Shown here piece by piece: positions 32,746 through 43,085 of a stretch of DNA of 64,000 nucleotides. Positions within the stretch are counted from its first letter, which is position 1, and each line of letters begins with the position of its first letter. The stretch spans positions 35,604,401 to 35,668,400 of the forward strand of contig JAQMRL010000004.1 of NCBI GenBank assembly GCA_035578175.1. The letters run 5' to 3'. The position numbers were made by a program, and so were the translations under genes. A model generated the notes under the pieces. The model was not told the origin of the DNA. It was given only the letters and a program-made list of their open reading frames with translations, and did not search any database. The DNA is from Catonia carolina. Lineage: Eukaryota > Arthropoda > Insecta > Hemiptera > Achilidae.

Positions 32746-33206
32746 TGACAAATATAACGTGCACATTCAAATAACAGCCGCAGTAGTTCACTTGTGTCTT
32801 AAATCTCGTATACTGAACACATCGATTATCGAGCGCGTTAGCATTTAATACTTTATAATATAATCAGCTGATAGTATGTTCACAGGTTATGATTGTTATT
32901 AAAAGACTTAAAAAAGTTTGACAAAATATAGGTATAACAGAGCTACTAGAGCAAGTGATGGCAACGTTGCTGGCAAGTCACAGGCTAGCTATGAAGTGGG
33001 TAGGGGGCAATGGGTACGTTTAAAGCTCATCAGCCCTGACAAATAGTATAGCGCAGTTTCATAGATATATGAGATAAATGAAATAGACAAATATTTTAAA
33101 AAAGTTCATAAACACACTAAATTAAAGTTTTAAGAAATATAATACAAGTTAATATTAACATTAACATCAACGTTAAATTAGCCGAATTAAACTAATTAAC
33201 TAAAAA

Positions 33207-33380
33207 TAGGTTTTAGTCCACCTCCGTAGAGCAGTGGTAAGCGCATTGGCCTGCCACACAAAAGTCCCGGGTTCAATCCCCGGCTAGGAGCTAAACATTT
33301 TCACGTGTCAAATCCCACAACTTGTGTAGCATAATCCACCGTAGGTGCTAATGGCCAAGCAGTTAATGGGACTTTAAATA
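33207..33380 (+). mobile_element. SINE-C (tRNA-headed), complete with target duplication
   Basis: AATTAACTAAAAA at 33194-33206 is repeated exactly at 33381-33393. The 174-bp element has the tRNA-like head CGTAGAGCAGTGGTAAGCGC and B box GGGTTCAATCCC. Its 3' part, GTAGGTGCTAATGGCC...GGGACTTTAAATAAA, resembles the 3' ends of SINE-B and SINE-D. Confidence 0.85.
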
Positions 33381-33393
33381 AATTAACTAAAAA

Positions 33394-33795
33394 AATCAAA
33401 AATCGTGCAAAGGTCTACAAAGTTATGGCAGGTCCAGTCATTCTATACGGAAGTGAGGCGTGAACTACAACAAAAACCCAAGAGCGGAGAATCCATACAG
33501 CAGAAATGAGATTTCTTCGAAGAACTAAGGGGTGTACTCGCTTGGACAGAATAAGGAATGAGGTAATTAGGTCAGAATTGGGTATTTACAACTTGAACGA
33601 AAGTATAAAAGATTATCGCCAAAGTTGGAGACAACACATGACAAGGACTTTAGATCACAGTATACCTAAGCAGACACACTGGTATGATCCAAAAGGTAAA
33701 AGGGATTTCTGTACACGCAGGAAATGATGGAGATTGATGGTATAGTTTATGAGTTCGGAACAGGCTGCGGCCTAATCCTTGGCTGGAAGAAGAAG
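33394..33795 (+). pseudogene. RTE-like LINE C-terminal fragment
   Basis: Reads KVYKVMAGPVILYGSEA, stop, TTTKTQERRIHTAEMRFLRR, TKGCTRLDRIRNEVIRSELG, YRQSWRQHMTRT and HWYDPKGKRDF. This is the C-terminal pattern of the LINEs often named endonuclease-reverse transcriptase or craniofacial-development-protein-2-like. I use RTE-like as a working label because the clade is not settled. The 3' end is GGAACAGGCTGCGGCCTAAT followed by CCTTGGCTG and a GAA-rich tail. A nearly identical copy is inverted at 37486-37905. Confidence 0.78.
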
Positions 33796-35344
33796 AATAA
33801 GAAAAATGGGTTTTATAAAAAAAAGAAGAAAATTATTATAGCATTACAAAGTACGTACTAATCATAAAAAATCTAGAAGCAAAGAAAGTTTTTTAACCTA
33901 TATAGTCATTTAAATCTTTTAAGTGGCCTACTCCTTAAATACTGTTAATGTACGGTTTCAGTTTCCAAGAAGAGTCAAGCTGTGATAAATTTTATATTTT
34001 TTCTATGATTGATTATCAAAAAATAAATTTTTTGATAATCATATGTTTATTTATTTATTTTTGGGTTCGTCGTTTTGGTACAGCGCAAGAAATTTACACA
34101 CAAGTTTACTTGTGTGCCAAATATTTTATGGAAAATGTAAAGGGCTTTAAAAAAATTATAAAATTTTAATATGATATACCAATGGAACTTTTATAAAAGA
34201 CCGTATTCTGAAAATAATTCCTCCAAATTTCTCACTATAATACGAAGTAACATTGATTGAAAAATTAAATTGCGCTCTGTAGTTTATTTGTACAATAAGT
34301 AAATAAATTTTAATTATAACTAACAGATGCCAGTCAAATTTATCTTGTTTAAAACAGAGAAAAAAAGATAAATTAGATTGTTGATGAGTAAAAGGGAACT
34401 GTATTCTGTCATTTGCGATGTGTAAACCAAGGGGATAAAATTAAGTGGTAATAGAGGCGAGACGACGAAGAAGTTTTGCTTCTTACAAGTGGAAGAAGAA
34501 AAGAAAAAGATGATGATGATGTTGATGAGGATAAGTAGGGGGAAAATAGGGAGGAAAAATGAGGAAAAAGAAGAAGGACCTCTTATTTGGTTGGAGACAT
34601 TTGCGGAAAGAATTCTGTCATGGCGCGTAGTTTTCAATCATTCATCTTACCAACCCAACAGAAATAAATTACTTTTCATGTTGACATACACTTATTTATT
34701 TTATCACACTTAATCTCTTCTTTTTTCGTTTCGTTTTTTAAATTTCTGTTACGCTTTACCTTCATTTTTATCACATTTCGTCTCTCTTCACCATCCAATT
34801 CCTTTACCACAACTTCTTATAGTTTTACTTGCACATCGTTATTTTTAATTTTCTCCTTTTTACATTTTTTTTTAAATATCAAATTGCATTTTGTCTCAAC
34901 TTAATCATCCGTATTTTTACCCGTCTAACATAATGTCTGAAGCTTTTTTAATTTTTTATTTAATATTTTTATGTCATCATTATCGCTGGTAATTACATTG
35001 TCTTTACACTAGTACAATTAATCAATTCGCTGATTTATTAATTTTTTTTAGATACTGTAAAAATCTTTTTCTTTTTTAATTTTCTTAGTGATTAAATTCA
35101 TCTGATGCATGTTGTTTTTTGATTTCGAGAACAGTAGTTAGAATGACTTGAACAACTCAAATTGGCACGGGAGGTGTGGTTTTGATTCATTAGCTTTTCT
35201 TACCTCGTATACCGATAACCTAAGGTACAACAACTTGGTCTACCAGCCATGCTCAATAAATTTATTCGCGCTTTTATTGGTTCCAACTGACATAATGAAT
35301 AAACTTCCATAGAAAATGATAATAACTTACTACAACCTTTTTTT
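33796..35344. other. No gene; purine- and pyrimidine-rich low complexity
   Basis: AT-rich. A purine-rich stretch near 34485-34590 (GAAGAAGAAAAG, GATGATGATG) and a pyrimidine-rich one near 34710-34870 give chance open frames on both strands. Nothing has family resemblance. Confidence 0.5.
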
Positions 35345-36045
35345 AAAATCTGGTGTGAAACACCCCACAACTTTCTCTTGCCCATGGAAATAATGTACAA
35401 TATAACCTAACATTAATAATAAAACATTAGAAATAAACAAAAAACATAACTTTATTTTAATCATGAGTGAGTGATACAAAATGAAAACGAACCTCAGTTT
35501 GGCTTAATAATACGGAAAATCACTATTTGACGCTAAACAAAAATACTGTACTCTCTCTTGTACAGAAAAATTTATATATTGAATTTTTCTGAACAGGTCT
35601 GTACAGTTATAGATCTTTTAATTTCCTATAAATTTTAATATACACTTTTGTCGTAAAATGTATACTAATGCTGAAATCTTAAAAAAATCATTTTTGTACA
35701 GATTTTCATGATAAAAAACCAAAACATGACGAATTACCGCTGAACTATGCCTTATACAACAAAATTTTGAAAATAAAAATTGTAGATGTTTTAATTAATT
35801 GTCTACAAATTTTATTCGTAACATTTTTACTCTTAAATGCATATGAAGGCCACAATCTTTAAAAAAATTTTTTTTCTACGAGAGCACACTCTCCAAGAAT
35901 TTTCAGACATGGCGCCTACTCTATTTTGTAGAGCATAACACATGTAGTAATTAAGGCAATTTTTAGGAAAATCTTTGAAGCCATTTTTGAGAAAATTGAT
36001 AAAAAGTGTAAAGTGACACGAATAAACTATCCGGTTGACCGATTT
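35345..36045 (+). mobile_element. Repeat family P, copy 4 (3' truncated)
   Basis: Begins AATCTGGTGTGAAACACCCC then ACAACTTTCTCTTGCC, and continues with the same blocks as copy 1 up to GGTTGACCGATTTT, then stops matching. It therefore lacks the microsatellite and the right inverted end. Confidence 0.72.
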
Positions 36046-37160
36046 TAAATGTAAAATGGGTATTTCAAAATATTTTCTGTAACATCACATGATAGTTTAG
36101 CCACCAAATCGTTTAATGAAATTAGTGATACCTTGTATGTTCAAAAACGTACCGAGAAATTAAACCTGGAACTTTTGGTTTAATAAATCGACTATACTAC
36201 AGACAAAACTATCACGGTAAGAACTTATTTTGCACAATATTTCATAATTTTTATTAATTTTTTTTTGTTGCATAAAAATAAAAAAATGTAAGAAATTCTG
36301 TAATAAAATGTAGGTGCAATATAGTTGCGGTAAAAAATATAAAGAAAACGAATTGTATAATAGAAAGAAACAAAGAGTATATAAAATAACGAAACTGAGA
36401 GAAAGAGTGAATTATATAGTGAAAAGTTAGTAGGGTACGTTTATAGACATAGTTAAACCGTAGGGTTTGGCCTGACATTGACTTCATAAAGTTTAGTGCA
36501 AAGTTTTCCGTTCTATACTCCCTCGTAAGGTCTAAATTCTACGAGAGGAGAGTCTTATCTGCGGTTGTATGAGTAAATCAGTTATGAGAAGTATATACAT
36601 GCAAGTGATAACAGAATACTATCAGCGCCGATATTCTCAGGGGTGCTAACTATGCCAATTTCCGGTGAAATTTGAACTCTCTATTATGATAAAACTCCCT
36701 CTTCTACAATTTCTCCTCATTTTCTTACGCTAATTTACTTTGTGTTGCCTACACTCACACATATGTATTCGTTTCTTAGTTAATACCGATCTTACTTTCC
36801 TCTGATTAACTAATGATTACTGAAATTATATAGCTCATATAAACGTAAACAATATACAATAACCTCTTTCATGTTAATGTTTGCTTGCTTTATTTACCAT
36901 CATGGTTCATAAACATTTCATAAACCCTTATCTTATGTAATTCTATATGTATTTTGTTTACAAACATCTCGGATTTAATAAAAACTAGAGAGAAGTTTGT
37001 AAGGTTATACTGTATTTACAATTAAGATAGAAAATAGATTTTGAAAATTAACCTACTTTATGTTGCTTGTTATATTTAATTACATTTTAAACAAATTGTT
37101 ACTATGCTTCAATCAACTTTTTTTAATATAAAACTATAATCTTTAAAGCTATAGAGTTTT
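36046..37160. other. No recognisable feature
   Basis: AT-rich sequence without a recognisable coding region or shared repeat. Confidence 0.45.
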
Positions 37161-37169
37161 AACTCTTCT

Positions 37170-37476
37170 CATCCCACCGGGTTGGTCTAGAGGTAAAATC
37201 GTCGCTGCGAGCTAGTTTTCGGAGACAAGGTTCCTGGTTCAAATCCTAGTAAAGGTAGTTACTTTTATACGGAATTAAATACTAGACAGTGGCTACCAGT
37301 GTACTTTTGTGGTTGGGGTTTAATAAACAATACTCCTTCAGGAAAAGTCGGCCTGGGTCTGTTCAAAACTACACCTCATTTACACGTCAAACACATCATC
37401 CTCATCTCATTGCGTCATGGGGTTGCTTAATGTTCTGAATTGAACTGACTGGAACGTACACAAATTAAAAATTAAA
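37170..37476 (+). mobile_element. SINE-A, full copy
   Basis: Head CACCGGGTTGGTCTAGAGGT with B box GGTTCAAATCC. The body TAGTTACTTTTATACGGA through CGGCCTGGGTCTG ends GGAACGTACACAAATTAAAA. A possible 9-bp duplication, AACTCTTCT, flanks it (37161-37169 and 37477-37485). It lies next to the 3' end of an inverted RTE-like LINE. Confidence 0.82.
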
Positions 37477-37485
37477 AACTCTTCT

Positions 37486-37905
37486 TTTTCATTTAACCAA
37501 GGATTAAGCCGCAGCCTGTTCCAAACTCATAAACTATATCATCAATCTTCATCTTTTCCTAGGTGAACAGAAATCCCTTTTACCTTTTGGATCATACCAG
37601 TGTGTCTGATTAGGTATATTGTGATGTGAAGTCCTTGCCATGTGTTGTCTCCAACTTTGGCGATAATCTTTTATATTTTCGTTCAAGTTGTAAATACCCA
37701 ATTCTGACCTAATTTCCTCATTCCTTATTCTGTCCAAGCGTGTACACCCCTTAGTTCTTTGAAGAAATCTCATCTCTGCCGTCTGGATTCTCCGCTCTTG
37801 GGTTTTTGTTGTAGTTCACGCCTCACTTCTGTACAGAATAACTGGAACTACCATAACTTTGTAGAACATAAGTTTTGTGACCTTTCTCGCTCTATTATTT
37901 ATTTA
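37486..37905 (-). pseudogene. RTE-like LINE C-terminal fragment, minus strand
   Basis: The minus strand reads VTKLMFYKVMVVPVILYRSE, then RRIQTAEMRFLQRTKGCTRL, DRIRNEEIRSELGIYNLNEN and QTHWYDPKGKRDF. It is nearly the same as the copy at 33394, with the same GGAACAGGCTGCGGCTTAAT 3' end. Both are truncated near the same point and come from one subfamily. Confidence 0.78.
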
Positions 37906-38399
37906 TATTTAAATTTTATAGTTACTATACATTAAGATATCATTTTTATTTTTCATTTATGTGTTTTACTTTATTTCGTTTGTTTTCTATCAGTTAATAA
38001 ATAAAGTTTAGCAAATTTGAAAGTTAAATTGTAGAATTAAGAACTTGTTCAGATTATTGGTGTTGTCACCGCCACAGCAACCACGTTCGTTCATTTGGAG
38101 AAGTCAATCGGCGCTTAAGCCTTCTTCACGGATTTCCTTGTATAAGTTACGAATGCATCTGTTGTGTGAACGGATTTATGTATATTTAATATAAATAATA
38201 AAGGTCTTTTGATAGTTCTTTGGTGTACAGTAGAAATAAGTCGTTGTGTAGTGTGCTGTTGGTTAGGTTACAGGAATATTGTTATTGTACGTAATATTTT
38301 GTTCTGTATTACTTGGACATGTTTTGTTCGTGACGGTTTAGCAGAATAGTATTTGGTACTTCGCCTTTTCTTATGCCTTTTTTGTTATTTTGTTTTAGT
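37906..38399. other. No recognisable feature
   Basis: AT-rich. TGTCACCGCCACAGCAACC near 38046 gives a small GC-rich patch that shares CTGTGGCGGTGACA, inverted, with 7723. Confidence 0.35.
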
Positions 38400-38580
38400 T
38401 TATTTAAAGTCGCATAAACGCCTTGATTATTAGCAACTACAGATGGTTATACTACGTGTCTTGAACAATGGGGTTTGACTAATGAAAATTTCAAGACCCT
38501 AGCCGGGAATCAAATCCGGAACTTACGCGTTGTAGGGCGCTAACTAATACGCTACATACGCGGCAGTTTTGAAATTTTGC
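38400..38580 (-). mobile_element. SINE-D (tRNA-headed), minus strand
   Basis: The minus strand has a tRNA-like head ATGTAGCGTATTAGTTAGCG, then GGATTTGATTCCC (B-box-like), and the body AACCATCTGTAGTTGCTAAT, ending TATGCGACTTTAAATAAAC. It is related over its length to the split copy at 43045/45652. Confidence 0.72.
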
Positions 38581-38627
38581 TTTTATGTTTAATAACTTTA
38601 TTTTCATCTTTATACTCGTACTAAGAT

Positions 38628-39030
38628 ACATCGCCAATAACAGGCAGGTGGAGTGTTAAATTATTTGCAATCAATCTGCTTGTTCCAGGGCTACAAAAAA
38701 AGGTTTTTTTTATCATGTGGTCAGCCAATTTATATGACTGAACTATTTAAGAAAAGAAGAGGTAGAGGTGTAAAATACACTAGTCAGAGTTATCTCCTCT
38801 GAAAGTAATGAATTTCATTATACAGCCAGACCCTGTGGTGAATGAAGTGAACGTGTCAATGCAGAGTAGATGCAGAGTAGTAGGATGCAGAGTAAATACT
38901 TTTCAGAGAGCCTGGTATGTGGGTAAGTATAGGCTACTTTTGTACTGTAAGAGGAAGGCAATGGTAAACCACCTCACTCCTCGTTTTACTTAGTAAAACC
39001 TCTAAAGGTTCAAATCAGCTGTTGTTCTAA
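38628..39030 (+). mobile_element. Repeat family Q, copy 2
   Basis: Contains AACAGGCAGGTGGAGTGTTA, TGGTCAGCCAATTTATATGA, TGAAAGTAATGAATTTCATT, CAATGGTAAACCACCTCACT and GGTTCAAATC. A local GCAGAGTAG triplication lies near 38862-38895. The frame 38808-38993 falls inside it and is not a gene. Confidence 0.72.
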
Positions 39031-39199
39031 AGAACATATTAAGATACTACGAGCAAAGTTTTTAAAAGTAAAGAAAGGATGATAAGAAAATAAATGAAAA
39101 AAAACCAGTGATACTTATTGGTATAATAATGTTCTATACTTTCATTTAAAAATAAAAACAATGCTGTTCGGAAACAATACATATAATTTTATTTTAAAT

Positions 39200-39745
39200 C
39201 GCTACACTTGCATTTTATATGCTTTACAAGATAGGGTAAGCAGCACATCTGCTGAAATTCTAAGGGCTGTGCTATCATGGTAAAAAATGGTTTTTTTATG
39301 ACTGCGGCCTTAAAATAAATTCAGGACAAAAACGTATATAATCAAAGTTATAGGAATTTAAAAGATTTAAAAATTTTATTTCAGACAGTTTTGCTGCAAT
39401 GCTACAAATTAGCGTCAATTAGTGATTCTGTGCTATAGCAACTAGATAATTTCTTTTTTTTTCATTAAAATTGGTAAAACTGGTATTTTTTAAGACTGGG
39501 ACATTCATTATGCATTTTACGACAAACGTGTGTATAACACAGTTGTAGAAAATTAAAAAATCTACTACGTTTATTGAAAGCGTAGGTTCTACGGAGCATA
39601 GTTTAGCTTCAATATTAATGATTTTTAATTGAAACAGAGGTAGATTTTCATTTAGCATCATTTACTCATGATTAAAATCAGGGTACGTTTCTTTATATTA
39701 CATAGTTATTTTCTCTTGCGCTATATGAACATACAGGAAAGAAAA
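39200..39745 (-). mobile_element. Repeat family P, inverted partial copy
   Basis: The minus strand carries the 5' half of family P: CATGAGTAAATGATG, AAACTATGCTCCG, AATGCATAATGAATG, CGTAAAATGCATA. The minus frame 39419-39661 falls inside it and is a chance frame. Confidence 0.58.
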
Positions 39746-39860
39746 TTATTGTTTTAATGTTGGATTTTTGTTACATGTCAATCATACGAAATCTAGATTC
39801 GATTTTGCTGATACAACAAAACGTAGAAACACGTATTATCTTTGCAATATAAAGATATAG
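39708..39860 (-). mobile_element. Family P terminal fragment abutting the previous copy
   Basis: ATTTTCTCTTGCGCTATATGAA here matches the inverse of the family's right end (ACTTTCTCTTGCCTATATGAA in copy 1), followed by ATTGTTTTAATGTTGGA-type sequence. Two copies seem to meet end to end. Confidence 0.4.
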
Positions 39861-41487
39861 AATTCAGTAACCACTATAACAAAAACAGAAAATTCAGAAA
39901 CGTTATAAATTAAATTCAGAAACGACAGGCATAATATCGCAAAAATGGTATTTTTCTCGTATATTAGAATGGCTAGATGTATAAATCTATATATTTATTC
40001 AAATTTATTGAAAGTTCCAAAACAGACTTTTCGCTCATTTAAACAACAGACATGTAATTTTTATCAATCATTTACCGAAAAACTTTTGAAAGTGATTAAG
40101 GAGGGAGTGAAGCAGGGATCTGCTGCTTTATGAACAGTAGATCTATATGTTATACGTAATTAATAATTAAATAAATAAATGAATTAGTAAAAAATAAATT
40201 TAAAAAATGTTGGAGACCTGTGAGTGGATGGTGTTATACAAGCACGTCACTCATGTCATGTCATTCACTTTCTCGCCCAGCATCATATTCACTGTTTGTT
40301 TGATTTGTAACAGTTGTGAATTTCACTAACAAAGAGAAATCTGTCTATATTTTATATCCCCAAACAATTAAAAGTTTTATAAATTTGAAAATTGTTTTCT
40401 AAAACAATTTGGCGTTTACATAAACTAATGGTAGACGTAAGTGGAGGCGTTGTAAAAAAACATGAACAACTTTATCTGAGAAATAGAAAAGTACCTTCAA
40501 TTCTATAATTTTTTCTAATGAAATAACCCTGACGAAAACAACATTATAATTACAAACGATTCTAATGTTGAAAAAACAAAAACTAGGTTAGAAAACAAAA
40601 TCAGTGGAAATTCTATTTTCTTTATGTACAGCAGGATGTAGTAGAAGAGTAAGGAGTAAAAGAAGCGATGGAAAATATAATTATTTTAGGCGGAACAACA
40701 ACAGAAGAGAGAAGTCAAATATTATGTTATGGCGGGTAAACGTGATTGTATTTCTTCTTTTTTTACGCTTGGGAAAACATTCCAACCCTAAAGCATAGGA
40801 AGGACAACTCGAAAAAGGCTGACTTGAGGAAAACTTTGACCTACAGATCTATCTATAAACATGACGTCATATTTATTGCTTACAAAAACTTTAATCTTTT
40901 ATTATTTATTGTTAATTTTATTAAGTTTTTTTAGATATATTTTATGAAATTTCGGTTGAATAATTTAAGTAATAAAATATGACGAAAAATGCCCTGATTT
41001 ACTATTTTTCTCGCAAACTTTCTACCCGTACCTATTACAATATCTTATAAAACGTTTGGTAAATTTAAAGCAAAATGAAAATATATTATTATAATATTAC
41101 ATGTCAAAAAATTAAATCTTAGCAAAATTTTTTTACAAATCAGCATAGTAAATCGACTCAAAAATAATCGAATAGATTTAATGAATTTCGAACACAAAAT
41201 CGTGTTTTTCCATAAAAGAAATCATCATAACTTTAAATCTTTATAAAAAGTTTTAAACTTTTATAGCTTTTAAAAGTAAATTTCTCAATCGTTCTCTGAT
41301 TTAGCTTTGGAATGAATTATGTACCCTAAAAATTAAAAAATAACCATTTTGAGTAAACTCGTTCTTTAGTATTTCCGCTGCTTATTAATATAAAAGTATG
41401 AAATAAAACATGCGGTAAACGTTTAAAGAGGAAACGTTACTTTGTTTCAAAAATCGTTTTGTTTCTAATTTTAATCCATAAGGTGCA
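39861..41487. other. No recognisable feature
   Basis: AT-rich sequence; the frames at 39945, 40604 and 40746 show no family resemblance. Confidence 0.45.
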
Positions 41488-41887
41488 ATTTTGCCCGTAA
41501 CGGGCAGGTTAAGTGTTAAATTAATTACACTCAATCTGTTGGTTCCAGGGCTACAAAAAATAGTTCACTTTCTTATCACATAGTCAGCCAATTAAATGAC
41601 TGAACTATTTAAGAACAAAAGGTATAGAGGTGTAAAAGACACAAGTCAGAGTTATCTCCTCTGAAAGTAATAAATTTCACCATACAGCCAGACCCGGTAG
41701 TGAATTGAGTGAAGGTGTCATTTGCAGGGTGGAAAGTCGGTGCATTTTGGAGGGCCTGGCATGCTGATAAGCACACTCTTTTAACTAAGTGAGGAAGATA
41801 CTAGTAAACCACCTCACTCTTCGTATTTACTTAGTAAATCCACTAAAGGTTCAAACCAGCCTTTCCGCTGTTGATCTAAACAAAAAC
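41488..41887 (+). mobile_element. Repeat family Q, copy 3
   Basis: Starts with the hairpin GCCCGTAACGGGC, then AGGTTAAGTGTTAAATT, TAGTCAGCCAATTAAATGAC, TGAAAGTAATAAATTTCACC, CTGGCATGCTGATAAGC and TAGTAAACCACCTCACTCTT, and ends GGTTCAAACCAGCCTTTC. Confidence 0.72.
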
Positions 41888-43044
41888 AAGGTGCAATTTA
41901 GGGAAAAAATTTTCTTATCGTAACTATAACATTTTTTAGTAATTACTGTACGATGCATTGTTTGTCATTAAATTTCCCTAATTTTTGAAAATCTCGCCTA
42001 AATATTGGTTCATTCTTTTAAAATCCAGGTGTCACTATGTTAACAAAATACTTAGGCCTAATATGGTTTTTAAGAAAATAAAATAAAATAAATTTAAACT
42101 CTGAGCTGTTAGCAATTACATTGGCATAATTTGATTGGCCGTCATTTTACACTAAGAAGCCGTAATTTTACACTAGAAGTAACTTTTAATGAGAAAAAGT
42201 GCACCAAATTCCATTAAGCTACATCAAACTGTTCTTGATATGTCCATTCATTTTATTTAAAATATAAAATAGTGGAATGAAGTAAAAAGAAGCGAATTCG
42301 GAATATTATTAAAGGAACTTACTTATATACGAGTATTAACTTATATATATACTCGTATTAATGAGTAGAATCTGAATATGTAGCATGTTTTCTGTTACAC
42401 TCTGTATGTATAACATTTTAAGAGTCGTACCAAAAGAATAGCTTTATACAAATTTAAATTTTCAAAAGCACTTTTAATTAATATTGTAGTGAATATTTTT
42501 TGTAAATTTAGTTACTGGTGAAATGAAACAGATAGATGTTTCGTATTAGCCGGTTATCGTTGAAAGGGACTTTCCTTTTAAAAAAATCTGAAAATATGAA
42601 AAACGAATTATGTCGTTAATGTATGGTGTGTGTATATCGTTAAGTAACGTTTTGTTAGTTATGTACTAAGGTGCGTTTGTAATAATCTGATGCATTTGGA
42701 TTGAAAAAGTTATAATTTCATGATTATTGAAGGTTTATCAGAGCAAAATACCTGACACCCGTAAAACTCCTCATGGATATTTTCGAAATAACAGTTTTGA
42801 AAGAAGAAAGAGTTTTGATCTTCGAGGTGTTACATTTACCCGGTAATTTCCCACCCAGGCCTCATAGAAGATGGAGTAGCGACACCTTGTAAAAAATTTA
42901 AAAATTACTCGTGGGAATTTTTCTATTAAGTAAATTCTCCGTTAAGTCATTCACAACATATTTTCCCGACATCACAAAAAGCAATCTTCAAATTCACTAA
43001 TTGTGTGTAGTCTACATACAGTTGGAACTAACGTAATTAAAGTA
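41888..43044. other. No recognisable feature
   Basis: AT-rich sequence; nothing recognised. Confidence 0.45.
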
Positions 43045-43085
43045 AAGAAAAATTTATTTACATTCTTATCGACAGTTTGGATATT
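43045..43085 (-). mobile_element. SINE-D copy 2, 3' part (split)
   Basis: The minus strand reads AATATCCAAACTGTCGATAA then GAATGTAAATAAATTT, matching the tail of the SINE-D at 38400. The head is at 45652-45745. The Jockey element at 43086-45640 separates them. Confidence 0.62.
43074..43085. repeat. 5' target-site duplication of the 2.55-kb Jockey
   Basis: AGTTTGGATATT here is repeated at 45640-45651, after the A-rich tail. The first A is ambiguous with the tail. Confidence 0.82.

Noticed and set aside
33215..33295. Possible tRNA gene with GGGTTCAATCCC
   Set aside because: It is the head of SINE-C; a perfect 13-bp duplication encloses 174 bp, longer than a tRNA gene.
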